DNA of 64,000 bases from Thiothrix fructosivorans (GCF_017349355.1 NZ_JAFMPM010000008.1:1178001-1242000); one strand, 5' to 3'; positions 26,440-36,536 are shown, counted from the stretch's first letter. Translations and numbers: made by a program. The notes: a model not told the origin generated them from the sequence alone.

Positions 26440-27816
26440 TTAATCCGTCTGCTTCAAATGCCGCGTGACAAACATCATAATGACCGTTGCCAGCAGCAAT
26501 AAACCCACTCCGACCACCAGCGCGTAATCCTCCATCTGCAACAACAAATACAGCAACCCGTACAGCGTCGCCAGCAGCAAAAACAGCAAGACAGTGCGTC
26601 GTGCATTGCGCAGGACAATGCCCATGTAGGCGGTAATGCCGATAACCGTGGTTGTCGCTGCCGCGATATAGGCGTACATAAAACCGATGTGTTCCGCCAA
26701 CGCCAACAAAATCAGGTAAAACAAAGATAAAGCGATGCCCACGATACTGTATTGCAACACATGCAGCCGCCGTTTCAGGCTCATTTCAAACGCCAAAAAG
26801 ACCACAAACGTCAGCGCAATAAACAATGCACCGTATTTCACCGCACGAGCAATTTGCACATACAAGGCGGCAGGTTCATACAAGCTCACTCCCGCACTGA
26901 CACTGTGCAAGTTGTAAGCCTCTTCTTGCTTGTCTTCCAGCACCCAATATTGTGGGTAACTGCGCACCAGATGCGGGATTGCCCATTCTGCATGAAAACC
27001 TTCTTCGCCCACGTCGTATTTATCCGGCAATAATTCGCCTTGGAAACTGGGGTGAGTCCACGCCGAGGTCATCAAAATCTTGGTATTTTCACCGAGCGGC
27101 GCAAAGAACAGCCCCTCGCTGCCGCGCACGCTCAAGGTGAGTTTGAATTCATTGCTGGGGTTGCTGTCGGCATTGACGCTCAACGGTACGTGAAAGCCGG
27201 TGGGCAGCAACTTGTTTAAGCGTGTGCCGGGAGCTAGATCAATGCGCCCGTCATTCCAGAAAAAGCTGGAGGCGTTATCAATGGCGCGGGTGTCGTCCAA
27301 GCCAATCGCGATAAAGGCTTTGCTCCACAAAATGCGCCGTTCACCTTCGGCGGCTTGGGTGAGCTGTTCATGGTTAAATGTGCCGGTAATGCTGATATTG
27401 GCGGTGTAAACCAGTGCATCGTGTACGCCGCGCTGACGGTGTTCTTCTTTTAAATCGCTGCGGATTTCTAGATTTTCCGGCAATAAAATCGCGGTGCGGT
27501 CATTGAAGACGTCGTTGCTCACGACGCTGTTTTCACCATTTTCATCGACGGTGGTATCCACTGTGGTGAAATGCTCGACATACGGTACGACCAGCACAGG
27601 ACCCGTTAGCGTCTGCTTTTTGCCCCACGTATGCGCAATATTCTGGATAGCTGTTTGGTAATTGCTGCTCCGTTCTTGCACGACGCGTTCGGCAATGAAT
27701 AGCGGAATCAGCATCAACAACCCTAGCAACAGGATCACGAAGGTGCGGAAACCAATGGACTGCGGCAAGCTGCGCAAGCGGTAGGTGGGAATAGGGGGGG
27801 GGAGCTGCTCCGACAT
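26440..27816 (-). CDS. creD: CreD-like inner-membrane protein
   Basis: 458 residues. An N-terminal membrane anchor (FVILLLGLLMLIPLFIAERV) and the family signature ERSSNYQTAIQNIAHTWGKKQTLTGPVLVVPY open the protein. A large periplasmic beta domain follows with LPENLEIRSDLKEEHRQRGV, and the C-terminal 150 residues form about five or six membrane segments. CreD (Cet) is an envelope protein induced by the CreBC two-component system in enterobacteria and confers colicin E2 tolerance when overproduced; its mechanism is unknown. No creB or creC is adjacent here. Start at ATG 27816. Confidence 0.93.
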   Translation of the reverse strand: MSEQLPPPIPTYRLRSLPQSIGFRTFVILLLGLLMLIPLFIAERVVQERSSNYQTAIQNIAHTWGKKQTLTGPVLVVPYVEHFTTVDTTVDENGENSVVSNDVFNDRTAILLPENLEIRSDLKEEHRQRGVHDALVYTANISITGTFNHEQLTQAAEGERRILWSKAFIAIGLDDTRAIDNASSFFWNDGRIDLAPGTRLNKLLPTGFHVPLSVNADSNPSNEFKLTLSVRGSEGLFFAPLGENTKILMTSAWTHPSFQGELLPDKYDVGEEGFHAEWAIPHLVRSYPQYWVLEDKQEEAYNLHSVSAGVSLYEPAALYVQIARAVKYGALFIALTFVVFLAFEMSLKRRLHVLQYSIVGIALSLFYLILLALAEHIGFMYAYIAAATTTVIGITAYMGIVLRNARRTVLLFLLLATLYGLLYLLLQMEDYALVVGVGLLLLATVIMMFVTRHLKQTD

Positions 27817-27857
27817 GTTTCGTATCCTAGTATTGACGGGGCAGATAATAGCATGAA

Positions 27858-27881
27858 ACGGGGTGTAGGCTTACACCCCGT
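27858..27881 (-). terminator. hairpin between the SCP2-like gene and creD
   Basis: A perfect 10-bp stem (27858-27867 with 27872-27881) with a 4-nt loop, just after the SCP2-like stop on the minus strand, followed by only three T. It is a plausible intrinsic or Rho-assisted terminator. Confidence 0.55.
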
Positions 27882-27889
27882 CGGGTTTG

Positions 27890-28420
27890 TTACTTCGCCT
27901 TACACTCCGTTTTTGTGCCAGCGACTTTGCCGGTGAGTTGCAGGAAGTGTTCAAACGGTCCCATGACTTTCATGGCTTCGATTTTCGGACCGGTGAATTT
28001 GAGCTTGCCGGTGCTCATCGCACCCATTGCCCCACAACCGAACTTGCCTTCGCCCATGCAGATCCAATCGGCATCGGTCGCGTGCATCAAATAATCGTAG
28101 CTGGCATCCATGGCTTTGCCATCGGGTGCGCCGCCGTAACTACAGGTGGCTTTGTCGCCTTCTAGGGTGATGTTGAGCTGTACTTTGGTGCTTTCGCCGC
28201 AAGCGGTGCGATACATCTGCACCAACTTGTAGCCCCGTTTATTGTCGTTTTTGATCCAAGAGTAGCCATCGGCATCCATCAGACCGCTGGTCAGATTGCT
28301 ATCCGCATTCCACGCGGCACAGGCTTGTTTTGCCCAAGCCGCATCCATGAATTCAGCCGCGTGGACAGGGGCAGTCAGCAGCAGCGTCAGGCAGGATGCC
28401 AGTGTGATCTGTTTCAACAT
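27890..28420 (-). CDS. secreted SCP2-like small protein
   Basis: 176 residues from ATG 28420, set by GAGGAGGAG about 8 nt upstream; an ATG 18 bp further upstream is behind that site. Signal peptide LASCLTLLLTAPVHAAE. The mature part (AAWAKQACAAWNADSNLTSGL, VQLNITLEGDKATCSYGG, YDYLMHATDADWICMGEG, MGAMSTGKLKFTGPKIEAM, FEHFLQLTGKV) has the pattern of a sterol-carrier-protein-2-like lipid-binding domain: a helix, a sheet, and the GKLKFTG strand. Four cysteines suggest periplasmic disulfides. Ligand unknown. It stands alone, divergent from the prkA operon, with about 290 bp between them. Confidence 0.7.
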   Translation of the reverse strand: MLKQITLASCLTLLLTAPVHAAEFMDAAWAKQACAAWNADSNLTSGLMDADGYSWIKNDNKRGYKLVQMYRTACGESTKVQLNITLEGDKATCSYGGAPDGKAMDASYDYLMHATDADWICMGEGKFGCGAMGAMSTGKLKFTGPKIEAMKVMGPFEHFLQLTGKVAGTKTECKAK

Positions 28421-28602
28421 GTTAAAACTCCTCCTCATTTTGTGGTGTCCGTAGCATTGGCTGAGGCAATAGTTATGATTGGTTCAGCCACGAGCATGGT
28501 ATAGCAGATCATTCCGTTTGTCTGCTATTTACACTTTTTCGGGAATCTGTGGTCTAAAGTTAGGAGCACAACAGGATTCAACATTAGACGGTTTATAGTC
28601 AC

Positions 28603-28620
28603 TTGGCATTTGACTTGCAA
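28603..28620 (+). promoter_or_regulatory. sigma-54 promoter of prkA-yeaH-spoVR
   Basis: TTGGCAT-TTGAC-TTGCAA matches TGGCAY-N5-TTGCW exactly, with GG (28605) and GC (28617) 12 bp apart. Initiation would be near 28630, about 77 bp before the prkA ATG. I found no clear NtrC-type enhancer palindrome in 28440-28600. Confidence 0.85.
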
Positions 28621-28706
28621 ACTGTCACTATCAGATGAAGATGATCGTCTGGATATACAACACCGGGCAGTGAACTGCCCTCGTATTTACCGTCAAGGGG
28701 TACATC

Positions 28707-30635
28707 ATGAGTAGCATTTTCAATCACTATCAGTCTCGATACGAAGCCTTAAAAGAAGAAGAGTATTCGCTACAGGAGTACTTGGACATTTGCAAGCGCG
28801 ACCGCATGGCTTACGCCACTGCCGCTGAACGCATGTTGTACGCTATCGGTGAAGCCGAGCTGGTTGACACTTCCCGCGACCCGCGCATGAGCCGGATGTT
28901 TTCCAATAAAGTCATCCGTCGCTACCCCGCCTTCGCCGAATTTTACGGCATGGAAGAGTGCATTGAGCAAATTGTGTCGTTCTTCCGCCACGCTGCGCAA
29001 GGCTTGGAAGAAAGCAAGCAAGTGCTCTATTTATTAGGTCCAGTCGGGGGCGGTAAATCGTCGCTGGCGGAACGCCTCAAAGCCTTGATCGAGAAAGCGC
29101 CGATTTACAGCATTAAAGGCTCGCCTATCAACGAATCGCCATTAGGCTTGTTCACGGTGGAGGAAGATGGCGCGATTCTGGAAGAAGATTTCGGCATTGC
29201 CCCACGTTACCTGAAAACCATTATGTCGCCGTGGGCAGTGAAACGCTTGCACGAATACGGCGGCGACATTACGCGCTTTCGTGTGGTAAAACGTTACCCG
29301 TCACGCCTCAACCAAATCGCCGTTTCCAAAACCGAACCGGGCGATGAAAATAACCAAGACATTTCCTCCTTGGTGGGTAAGGTCGACATCCGCAAGCTGG
29401 AAGATTTCCCGCAAAATGATACGGACGCGTACAGCTATTCCGGCGGCTTGTGCTTATCAAACCAAGGTTTGATGGAATTCGTGGAAATGTTCAAAGCGCC
29501 AATCAAGGTACTGCATCCCTTGTTGACCGCGACGCAAGAAGGCAACTTCAATGGCACGGAAAGCATCGGCGCAATCCCGTTCAGCGGGGTGATTCTGGCG
29601 CATTCCAACGAATCCGAATGGCAAACCTTCAAGAACAATCGCAATAACGAAGCCTTTATTGACCGCGTGTCGATTGTGAAAGTGCCGTATTGCTTGCGTG
29701 TCACCGAAGAGATCAAGATTTACGACAAGCTGCTGTTTAACAGTTCCTTGGCAGCGTCGCCGTGTGCGCCGGATACGTTGAAAATGTTGGCACAATTCAT
29801 TGTGTTGTCGCGTTTAAAAGAGCCGGAAAATTCCAGTCTGTTCTCGAAAATGCGTATCTACGACGGCGAAAACCTCAAGGATATTGACCCGAAAGCCAAA
29901 ACCATTCAGGAATACCAAGACACCGCTGGCGTGGATGAGGGCATGAATGGCTTGTCTACTCGTTTCGCCTTCAAGATTCTCTCGAAAGTGTTCAACTACG
30001 ATGCCACCGAAGTTGCGGCAGACCCTGTGCATTTGATGTACGTGTTGGAACGCCAGATTGAGAAAGAGCAATTCCAACGCGAACTGCAAGACCGTTATAT
30101 TCGCTTCATCAAGGAATACCTTGCACCGCGTTACGTGGATTTCATTGGCAAGGAAATTCAAACTGCTTACCTCGAATCCTATTCCGAATACGGGCAGAAT
30201 TTGTTTGACCGCTACGTCACTTATGCGGATTTCTGGATTCAAGATCAGGAATTCCGTGACCCTGAAACGGGTGAGTTTTTGGATCGGTCGGCATTGAATG
30301 CGGATTTGGAAAAAATCGAGAAGCCAGCGGGTATCAGCAATCCGAAAGATTTTCGGAATGAAATCGTTAACTTCGTGCTGCGGGCGCGTGCCAACAATAA
30401 CAATGGGCGCAATCCGGCGTGGACGAGCTACGAAAAGTTGCGCCGTGTGATTGAGATGAAAATGTTCTCTAGCACTGAAGACTTGCTGCCAGTCATTTCT
30501 TACGGCGCAAAATCCTCAGCGGATGAGCAGCGCAAGCATGACAATTTCGTGGAACGCATGATGAAACGGGGCTACACCGAGAAGCAAGTGCGCTTGCTGG
30601 CGGAATGGTATCTGCGGGTACGTAAATCGCAATAA
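28707..30635 (+). CDS. prkA: PrkA-family serine protein kinase
   Basis: 642 residues, the full family length. [28 protein letters not shown] is the conserved N-terminus; an AAA+ module follows with Walker [10 protein letters not shown] near residue 110 and [18 protein letters not shown]; the C-terminal half ([10 protein letters not shown]... [19 protein letters not shown]) is the kinase-like part. PrkA (E. coli YeaG) phosphorylates cellular proteins and supports survival in prolonged nitrogen starvation, and works with YeaH and a SpoVR protein, both encoded next. In E. coli the yeaGH operon is NtrC/sigma-54 linked, in line with the sigma-54 promoter seen here. Confidence 0.96.
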   Translation: MSSIFNHYQSRYEALKEEEYSLQEYLDICKRDRMAYATAAERMLYAIGEAELVDTSRDPRMSRMFSNKVIRRYPAFAEFYGMEECIEQIVSFFRHAAQGLEESKQVLYLLGPVGGGKSSLAERLKALIEKAPIYSIKGSPINESPLGLFTVEEDGAILEEDFGIAPRYLKTIMSPWAVKRLHEYGGDITRFRVVKRYPSRLNQIAVSKTEPGDENNQDISSLVGKVDIRKLEDFPQNDTDAYSYSGGLCLSNQGLMEFVEMFKAPIKVLHPLLTATQEGNFNGTESIGAIPFSGVILAHSNESEWQTFKNNRNNEAFIDRVSIVKVPYCLRVTEEIKIYDKLLFNSSLAASPCAPDTLKMLAQFIVLSRLKEPENSSLFSKMRIYDGENLKDIDPKAKTIQEYQDTAGVDEGMNGLSTRFAFKILSKVFNYDATEVAADPVHLMYVLERQIEKEQFQRELQDRYIRFIKEYLAPRYVDFIGKEIQTAYLESYSEYGQNLFDRYVTYADFWIQDQEFRDPETGEFLDRSALNADLEKIEKPAGISNPKDFRNEIVNFVLRARANNNNGRNPAWTSYEKLRRVIEMKMFSSTEDLLPVISYGAKSSADEQRKHDNFVERMMKRGYTEKQVRLLAEWYLRVRKSQ

Positions 30636-30661
30636 TCGGTGATAACCCTAAGGAGTGCCGT

Positions 30662-31951
30662 ATGGCTTACATCGTTGACCGTCGACTGAACAGTAAAAAT
30701 AAGAGTTTAGTGAATCGGGAACGTTTCTTGAAGCGTTACCAGAAACAGATTCGCCGCGCCGTGTCGGATGCTGTCAGCCGCCGTACTATCACGGATATGG
30801 AGCAGGGGGAGAGTATTACGATCCCCCGTCGCGATATTTCCGAGCCGGGGTTTCATCACGGGCAGGGCGGCAAGCGCGACATCGTACATCCGGGTAATAA
30901 AGAATTTGTTACGGGTGAACGTATCCCGCGTCCTCCGAATGGTGGGGGCGGCGGGAGTGGTTCGGGCAAAGCCTCCGGTGATGGCGAGGGCATGGAAGAC
31001 TTCGTGTTTCAAATCTCGCAAGAGGAATTCCTCGAATACCTGTTTGAAGATTTGGCACTGCCCAATATGGTCAAGCGGCAGTTGTTAAGCACGGACTCGT
31101 TTGAGTATCACCGTGCAGGGGTGAGCGAGGTCGGCAACCCGGCACAAATCAACGTCATGCGCTCCATGCGCAGTGCGCAAGGGCGGCGGATTGCTTTGCG
31201 CGGTAAAGAACGCCGTCGCCGCCGCGAAATTTTGGCAGCGTTGGAAGCGCTCAATCAAGGTGTTGATAGCCCCGATATTGCCGAGCAACGTGCGTTACTG
31301 AAAGCCGAATTGACGCAACTCAATGTGAAAATTCACGCGATTCCGTGGCTGGACGATTTCGACTTGAAGTACAACCTCAAGGTGAAAATACCGAAACCAT
31401 CCCCGAAAGCGGTGATGTTTTGCGTGATGGACGTGTCTGGTTCGATGACGCAGGATATTAAGGATACCGCCAAGCGTTTCTTTTTCTTGCTGTATCTATT
31501 CTTGAAAAAGAATTACGAGAAAATTGAAGTGGTATTTATCCGCCACCATACCCAAGCGCAGGAAGTGGATGAAAACACGTTCTTTTATGCACGGGAAACC
31601 GGCGGTACGGTAGTGTCCAGCGCGTTACATCTGATGGGGGACATTATTGAAGAACGTTATTCGCCTAGCCAGTGGAATATTTACGTGGCGCAAGCCTCCG
31701 ACGGTGATAACTGGCATGAAGATAACCAACGTTGTCACGATGCCTTGATCAATACGGTGTTGCCGTTTGTGCAGTATTACACCTATATCGAAATCGGTGA
31801 CCGTGACCCGCAAGGCTTGTGGTATCTGTACGAGCATTTGCAACGCGATTTTCTGGATCGGTTTGCGATTCAGCGCGTCCGCAATAATGCTGAAATTTAC
31901 CCAGTATTCCGCGAGTTGTTCAAACGTCACGCGGGTGGGGAGGTGAACTAA
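30662..31951 (+). CDS. yeaH: YeaH/YhbH family protein (DUF444)
   Basis: 429 residues. The N-terminal basic region ([26 protein letters not shown]), the glycine-rich linker [17 protein letters not shown] and the segment [21 protein letters not shown] are family hallmarks. The C-terminal half is a von Willebrand A-like domain with a MIDAS motif, [12 protein letters not shown], near residue 252. It is a constant partner of PrkA and SpoVR in a stress-survival unit of unknown mechanism. 26 bp after prkA with AAGGAG before the ATG; the TAA shares one base with the spoVR start. Confidence 0.95.
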   Translation: MAYIVDRRLNSKNKSLVNRERFLKRYQKQIRRAVSDAVSRRTITDMEQGESITIPRRDISEPGFHHGQGGKRDIVHPGNKEFVTGERIPRPPNGGGGGSGSGKASGDGEGMEDFVFQISQEEFLEYLFEDLALPNMVKRQLLSTDSFEYHRAGVSEVGNPAQINVMRSMRSAQGRRIALRGKERRRRREILAALEALNQGVDSPDIAEQRALLKAELTQLNVKIHAIPWLDDFDLKYNLKVKIPKPSPKAVMFCVMDVSGSMTQDIKDTAKRFFFLLYLFLKKNYEKIEVVFIRHHTQAQEVDENTFFYARETGGTVVSSALHLMGDIIEERYSPSQWNIYVAQASDGDNWHEDNQRCHDALINTVLPFVQYYTYIEIGDRDPQGLWYLYEHLQRDFLDRFAIQRVRNNAEIYPVFRELFKRHAGGEVN

Positions 31952-33477
31952 TGAGCGAGCATGATGCTGAAAAACGCTACATTTCGACCAGTTCGGAATG
32001 GACGTTTGAGACTATCGAAGCCTATGAGCGCGAAATTGCCCGTATTGCCCGTGATAAATTCAAGCTGGATACTTACCCGAACCAGATTGAAATGATCCGT
32101 TCCGATCAGATGATGGATGCGTATGCGTCGATTGGGATGCCAGTGTTTTACAGCCACTGGTCGTATGGCAAGCATTTCGTCCATGTCGAGCAGAATTACA
32201 GTCGGGGGCGCATGGGGCTGGCGTATGAAATCGTCATCAATTCCAATCCGTGCATTGCCTATTTGATGGAAGAAAATACCATGACGATGCAGGTGCTGGT
32301 GATTGCGCACGCGTGTTATGGGCACAATTCGTTCTTCAAGGGTAACTACTTGTTCCGCACTTGGACGGACGCAGAAGCGATCATTGATTACTTGCTGTTT
32401 GCCAAAAAGTACATCAGTCAGTGCGAAGAACGCTATGGCGTGGAACAGGTAGAAATGTTGCTGGATTCGTGCCATGCCCTGAAAGATTACGGGGTGGATC
32501 GTTACAAACGCCCTGCACCGATTTCAGCAGCGGAAGAACAAAATCGCCAAAAAGAACGTGAATTGTATATCCAGCAACACTTGAATGATTTATGGCGTAC
32601 CTTGCCGCACCGAGGGCGCGAGCGTGATGAAGATAAAGTAGCACGACATTTCCCCGCCGACCCGCAAGAGAACTTACTGTATTTTATCGAGAAAAACTCG
32701 CCATCGTTGGAAACGTGGCAGCGTGAAATCATTCGTATTGTGCGGAAGGTGTCGCAATATTTCTACCCACAACGCCAGACGCAGGTGATGAATGAGGGCT
32801 GGGCAACCTTCTGGCATTACACCATTCTCAACGAGATGTATGACGAGGGGTTGGTGAACGAAGGTTTTATGCTGGAGTTTCTGAGTTCCCACACCAGCGT
32901 AGTAATGCAGCCCGGTTTTGATAGCCCGTATTACAGTGGGATTAACCCGTATGCGTTGGGTTTTGCAATGATGAGCGATATTAAGCGCATTTGCGAACAC
33001 CCAACGGCGGAGGATAAGCAGTGGTTTCCCGACATTGCGGGCAGCGATTGGCTGACGACGTTAGATCAGGTCATGCGTAATTACCGTGATGAGAGTTTCA
33101 TCCTGCAATTTTTATCACCGAAAGTAATTCGCGATTTCCATTTTTTCGCCTTGGAAGACGATGACCGCAAGAACACCATTGATGTGACCGCGATTCATAA
33201 CGATGAAGGCTATCGGCGCGTGCGCGAAAAGCTCTCGCAGCAGTACAACCTTAGCCAGCAAGAGCCGGATATTCAAATCTATAACGTGAATGTGCGCGGG
33301 GATCGTTCGTTGACATTGCAGCATGTGTTGAATGAGCGTCGCCCGCTGAGTGGTGAGGTGAACGAAATGCTGCGTCATGTGTATCGCTTGTGGGGCTATG
33401 ATGTACATCTGCATTCAGTTGAGACGGAAGGGCGGACGGTGCGTAGTTACCATTTGGTGAGTGAATTCCAGCACTAG
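31951..33477 (+). CDS. SpoVR family protein
   Basis: 508 residues (E. coli YcgB length). Family features: EWTFETIEAYEREIARIARDKF near the N-terminus, PVFYSHWSYGKHFVHVEQNYSRGRMGLAYEIVINS with HAxYGHNSFFKGNY just after, and MNEGWATFWHYTILNEMYDEG. The conserved His/Glu residues in GHNSFFK and NEGWATFWH hint at metal binding, but no activity is established. Translation is coupled to yeaH (TAATG). The three genes act together in starvation and stress survival in E. coli. Confidence 0.95.
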   Translation: MSEHDAEKRYISTSSEWTFETIEAYEREIARIARDKFKLDTYPNQIEMIRSDQMMDAYASIGMPVFYSHWSYGKHFVHVEQNYSRGRMGLAYEIVINSNPCIAYLMEENTMTMQVLVIAHACYGHNSFFKGNYLFRTWTDAEAIIDYLLFAKKYISQCEERYGVEQVEMLLDSCHALKDYGVDRYKRPAPISAAEEQNRQKERELYIQQHLNDLWRTLPHRGRERDEDKVARHFPADPQENLLYFIEKNSPSLETWQREIIRIVRKVSQYFYPQRQTQVMNEGWATFWHYTILNEMYDEGLVNEGFMLEFLSSHTSVVMQPGFDSPYYSGINPYALGFAMMSDIKRICEHPTAEDKQWFPDIAGSDWLTTLDQVMRNYRDESFILQFLSPKVIRDFHFFALEDDDRKNTIDVTAIHNDEGYRRVREKLSQQYNLSQQEPDIQIYNVNVRGDRSLTLQHVLNERRPLSGEVNEMLRHVYRLWGYDVHLHSVETEGRTVRSYHLVSEFQH

Positions 33478-33489
33478 TGCAACTTGGGG

Positions 33490-33507
33490 CTGGCATGTTA
33501 TTTGCAC
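33490..33507 (+). promoter_or_regulatory. sigma-54 promoter of nasT-nasS
   Basis: CTGGCAT-GTTAT-TTGCAC fits TGGCAY-N5-TTGCW, with GG (33492) and GC (33504) 12 bp apart. Initiation near 33517, about 27 bp before the nasT ATG. It starts only 12 bp after the spoVR stop. Confidence 0.8.
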
Positions 33508-33543
33508 GACTTTGGGGCATAACCCTTATTCCTCAAGGTACAC

Positions 33544-34128
33544 ATGTACAAACTTATGTTGGTCGATAACGACTCCGAGCGCACCGACAGCCTCGAATCC
33601 GCCCTTGCGGCTATTGGTTACGCGCCCATTATCCGCGTTGGGCAGCACGACAACCTGCTGAATGCTGTCCGCACGCACCAGCCCGACATTATTCTCATTG
33701 ACATGCAAAGCCCTGACCGCGACACGCTTGAATCGCTGCGCAATGTCAGCCGCGAAACCCCCAAGCCCATCGTGTTTTTTGCCGAACAAAGCGACCTTGA
33801 AACTACCCGTGCCGCCATCAGTGCTGGTGTCAGCGCCTACATCGTCGATGATTTGCCGAATAAGCGCTTGAAATCGGTGCTAGAAGTGGCGATTGCCCGC
33901 TTCCAAGACCACCAAAAGCTCAAAGAAGAACTCGAAGACTACAAATCGCGCTTGCAAGACCGCAAAGACGTGGACAAAGCCAAAGGTATCCTCATGCAGC
34001 ACCGCAACCTGACGGAAGAAGAGGCATACCAACTCCTGCGCAAAATGGCGATGGATCGCAATATGAAAATCGGTGAAGCTTCTCGCAATTTCGTTGCCGC
34101 AATGGCATTGTTAGGAGGGAAATTCTGA
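33544..34128 (+). CDS. nasT: NasT-type ANTAR-domain response regulator
   Basis: 194 residues. Receiver domain (about 1-120): LMLVDNDSER gives the acidic pocket and ILIDMQSPD the Asp near 53; the Lys-containing loop appears as PKPIVFFAEQ. An ANTAR RNA-binding domain follows a coiled segment: DVDKAKGILMQHRNLTEEEAYQLLRKMAMDRNMK. NasT is an antiterminator that binds leader RNA hairpins of nitrate-assimilation operons, and it is held inactive by NasS when nitrate is absent. No nas structural operon lies within the window. The stop overlaps the nasS ATG. Confidence 0.92.
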   Translation: MYKLMLVDNDSERTDSLESALAAIGYAPIIRVGQHDNLLNAVRTHQPDIILIDMQSPDRDTLESLRNVSRETPKPIVFFAEQSDLETTRAAISAGVSAYIVDDLPNKRLKSVLEVAIARFQDHQKLKEELEDYKSRLQDRKDVDKAKGILMQHRNLTEEEAYQLLRKMAMDRNMKIGEASRNFVAAMALLGGKF

Positions 34129-35309
34129 TGAAACAAGACCTACGCATCGGCTTTTTGCCTCTCACCGATTGCGCCGTATTAGTAACGGCGTTGGAGCGCG
34201 GCTTCTTTGAAAAATATGGCTTACATGTCACCCTGCAACGCGAAGTGTCATGGGCAAATATCCGCGACCGTGTGGCGTTTGGCGAACTGGATGCCGCGCA
34301 TATGCTTGCCCCCATGCCCTTGGCGGCAACCTTGGGCATCGACGGTTTGGGGATTCCCATGCAAGCTGCGTTCAGCCTTGGTCTGAATGGCAGTGCCATT
34401 ACTGTCGCCAGTCCGTTGATGGAAGCCATTCGGGAACATTACCCGCAAGAACTATGCACCGCGCCAGTGCGGGCGCATGGTCTCAAACGTTTTTTAAGTG
34501 CGCAAGCCCCGCGCAAATTGGTATTCGGTTGCGTCTACCCTTTTTCGCAGCACCACTACCTATTGCAAGCTTGGTTACAAGACGGTGGTCTGGTGTTGGG
34601 GCAGGATGTGGAAATCCGCGTCATACCCCCGCCGCAAATGGTTGAGTCCTTGGCGCAAGGTGACATTGATGGCTATTGCGCGGGCGAACCGTGGAATCAG
34701 CAAGCGGTCAGCCGAGGCATTGGGCAGGTTGCCGTCACCAGTTACGATTTGTGGAACAATGGCCCCGAAAAAGTGCTGGGCGTAACCCAAGCGTGGGCGG
34801 AAGCCAACCCTGAAACGCATCAAGCCTTGCTGTGTGCCTTGCTCGAAGCCGCGCAATGGTTGGATGAGCCACACAACCGCGTGCGTATTGCCGAACTACT
34901 GACCCGACCGGAATATTTGGATGTGCCGCTCGCTTTGATCCAACCGCCGTTGTTGGGGCGTTATCGTTACGCGCCGGATGAGCCGGAACGCTTATTGCCC
35001 GATTTCAATGTGTTTGCACGGTATGCTGCTAATTTCCCGTGGCATTCGCATGGTGCGTACTTTTTGGCACACATGCACGCAACAGGGCAGTTGACGACGT
35101 TGCCTGTTGACCCTGCGGCATTATTGGCGAAGGTGTATTGCACCCATTTGTACCGCTTGGCTGCCGAAACCCTGAGCTTGCCCTACCCAACGGTGGATTA
35201 TTTGCCATCGACACATTGCCTCGCGCCGTGGGTATTACGTGATGCCAGTCAGCCGATAGCGATGGGGAATAGTTATGTGGCGTTGGAATCGCTCAAGTCG
35301 CTTGATTAG
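34128..35309 (+). CDS. nasS: NasS-type nitrate sensor (NrtA/CmpA-like, cytoplasmic)
   Basis: 393 residues of the NrtA/CmpA periplasmic-binding-protein fold: LRIGFLPLTDCAVLVTALERGFFEKYGL, DAAHMLAPMPLAATLGI, FGCVYPFSQHHYLLQAWL, IDGYCAGEPWNQQAV, and YCTHLYRLAA. There is no signal peptide, and translation is coupled to nasT, so this is the cytoplasmic nitrate/nitrite sensor NasS that sequesters NasT, not a transporter subunit. Here nasT precedes nasS; in many species the order is reversed. Confidence 0.9.
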   Translation: MKQDLRIGFLPLTDCAVLVTALERGFFEKYGLHVTLQREVSWANIRDRVAFGELDAAHMLAPMPLAATLGIDGLGIPMQAAFSLGLNGSAITVASPLMEAIREHYPQELCTAPVRAHGLKRFLSAQAPRKLVFGCVYPFSQHHYLLQAWLQDGGLVLGQDVEIRVIPPPQMVESLAQGDIDGYCAGEPWNQQAVSRGIGQVAVTSYDLWNNGPEKVLGVTQAWAEANPETHQALLCALLEAAQWLDEPHNRVRIAELLTRPEYLDVPLALIQPPLLGRYRYAPDEPERLLPDFNVFARYAANFPWHSHGAYFLAHMHATGQLTTLPVDPAALLAKVYCTHLYRLAAETLSLPYPTVDYLPSTHCLAPWVLRDASQPIAMGNSYVALESLKSLD

Positions 35310-35438
35310 TGTTTATCAGAAATCGCGTAAAACCCCGTCGTTCATGGCGGGAATGTAAGCGTCTTCGGCATTCTCTTTTTTTGCTATACTCATTCCCATG
35401 AATGTTACCCCACACAGCTTGAAAACCCTCAAAGTCCG

Positions 35439-35528
35439 CATCAGGGACATTTGGTGTTGGAAGGTGAATTCGGGCTATTGCCCATTGAAATCAAATACAA
35501 ACTCAATATTCCGTTTAGGTATGTGTAA
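35439..35528 (+). pseudogene. C-terminal remnant of a DUF4143-like ATPase gene
   Basis: A frame reading HQGHLVLEGEFGLLPIEIKY then KLNIPFRYV, ending in TAA directly before the nadD ATG, resembles the C-terminus of AAA/DUF4143 proteins (the nuclease-like LPIEIK strand). No upstream frame continues it and no start codon fits. The rest of 35310-35438 shows no gene. Confidence 0.35.
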
Positions 35529-36149
35529 ATGATCGGCATCCTCGGCGGCACATTCGACCCCATCCACCACGCGCACCTCCGCACTGCGCTAGAAGTTGCA
35601 GAACACTTCGGCATTACCGACATGCGCCTTATCCCCGGCAACGTCCCACCGCACCGCCCGCAACCGCTTGCCACTCCCGCCCAGCGTTTCGCCATGTTGC
35701 AAGCTGCCATCGCTGCCGAACCGCGTTTGCACGCCGATGATCGCGAACTACGCCGCGCAGGGCAATCCTACAGCTTCGACACATTACAAACCTTTCGTGC
35801 TGAAAGTGGCGACGAATGCCCACTCCTGTTCACCCTCGGCTTCGATGCCTTCCAGCATTTTCAGCGTTGGCACCGTTGGGATGAAATTTTAACCCTCACA
35901 CATCTGGTCGTGGTGCAGCGTCCAGCGTATAGTCTGCCCCCTAACGCGTGGTATGAACCTTACCTCAGCACAAACCCCGACGATTTACGCACCACACCCG
36001 CAGGCAGGATTTACCTATTACCCGTCACCGCATTGGATATTTCCGCTACACAGGTGCGCGGGCTATTGAAACAGGGTAAAAACCCCCGATATTTGTTACC
36101 AGACAGCGTTCTGGACTATATTCAACGACATCAACTTTACTGTGAATAA
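35529..36149 (+). CDS. nadD: nicotinate-nucleotide adenylyltransferase
   Basis: 206 residues. The nucleotidyltransferase motif GILGGTFDPIHHAHL (HxxH within HHAHL) is at residues 3-17, with MRLIPGNVPPHR after it, FTLGFDAFQHFQRWHRWDE in the middle and DISATQVRGLL (the ISSTxxR-type motif) near the C-terminus. It converts nicotinate mononucleotide and ATP to deamido-NAD. First of five closely packed genes (nadD-rsfS-rlmH-maf-rng), a standard proteobacterial order. Confidence 0.97.
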   Translation: MIGILGGTFDPIHHAHLRTALEVAEHFGITDMRLIPGNVPPHRPQPLATPAQRFAMLQAAIAAEPRLHADDRELRRAGQSYSFDTLQTFRAESGDECPLLFTLGFDAFQHFQRWHRWDEILTLTHLVVVQRPAYSLPPNAWYEPYLSTNPDDLRTTPAGRIYLLPVTALDISATQVRGLLKQGKNPRYLLPDSVLDYIQRHQLYCE

Positions 36150-36152
36150 TTA

Positions 36153-36536
36153 ATGGAACTCGAAACACTTAAACAATTAGTGGTTACCACACTGGATGAT
36201 ATGAAAGGTCAAGACATCAAGACGATTGATGTGCGTGGCAAGTCTTCCATTACCGACATGATGGTGATCGTGACCGGTAACTCGAATCGCCACGTCAAAT
36301 CCCTCGCGGATGCGGTCGAACTGGCGGTGAAACAAGCCGGTCAGCAGCCGTTAGGCGTTGAAGGCGACGCGCAATCGGATTGGGTATTGCTCGACCTCAA
36401 CGACATTATCTTGCACGTCATGCTCGCCAGCACGCGTGACTACTACAATCTGGAAAAGCTTTGGGAAATGGGCGAAGGCTTGCCGCAATTCCGCCCCGGT
36501 ATGTTGGATGCCGCAGCGGCTGATCACGACGACTAA
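36153..36536 (+). CDS. rsfS: ribosome silencing factor RsfS
   Basis: 127 residues. Family motifs are DMKGQDIKTIDVRGKSSITDMMVIVTGNSNRHVKSLAD, LGVEGDAQSDWVLLDLNDIILHVML and TRDYYNLEKLWEMG. RsfS binds ribosomal protein L14 and blocks subunit joining during starvation. Three bases after nadD and directly abutting rlmH (TAAATG). Confidence 0.97.
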   Translation: MELETLKQLVVTTLDDMKGQDIKTIDVRGKSSITDMMVIVTGNSNRHVKSLADAVELAVKQAGQQPLGVEGDAQSDWVLLDLNDIILHVMLASTRDYYNLEKLWEMGEGLPQFRPGMLDAAAADHDD

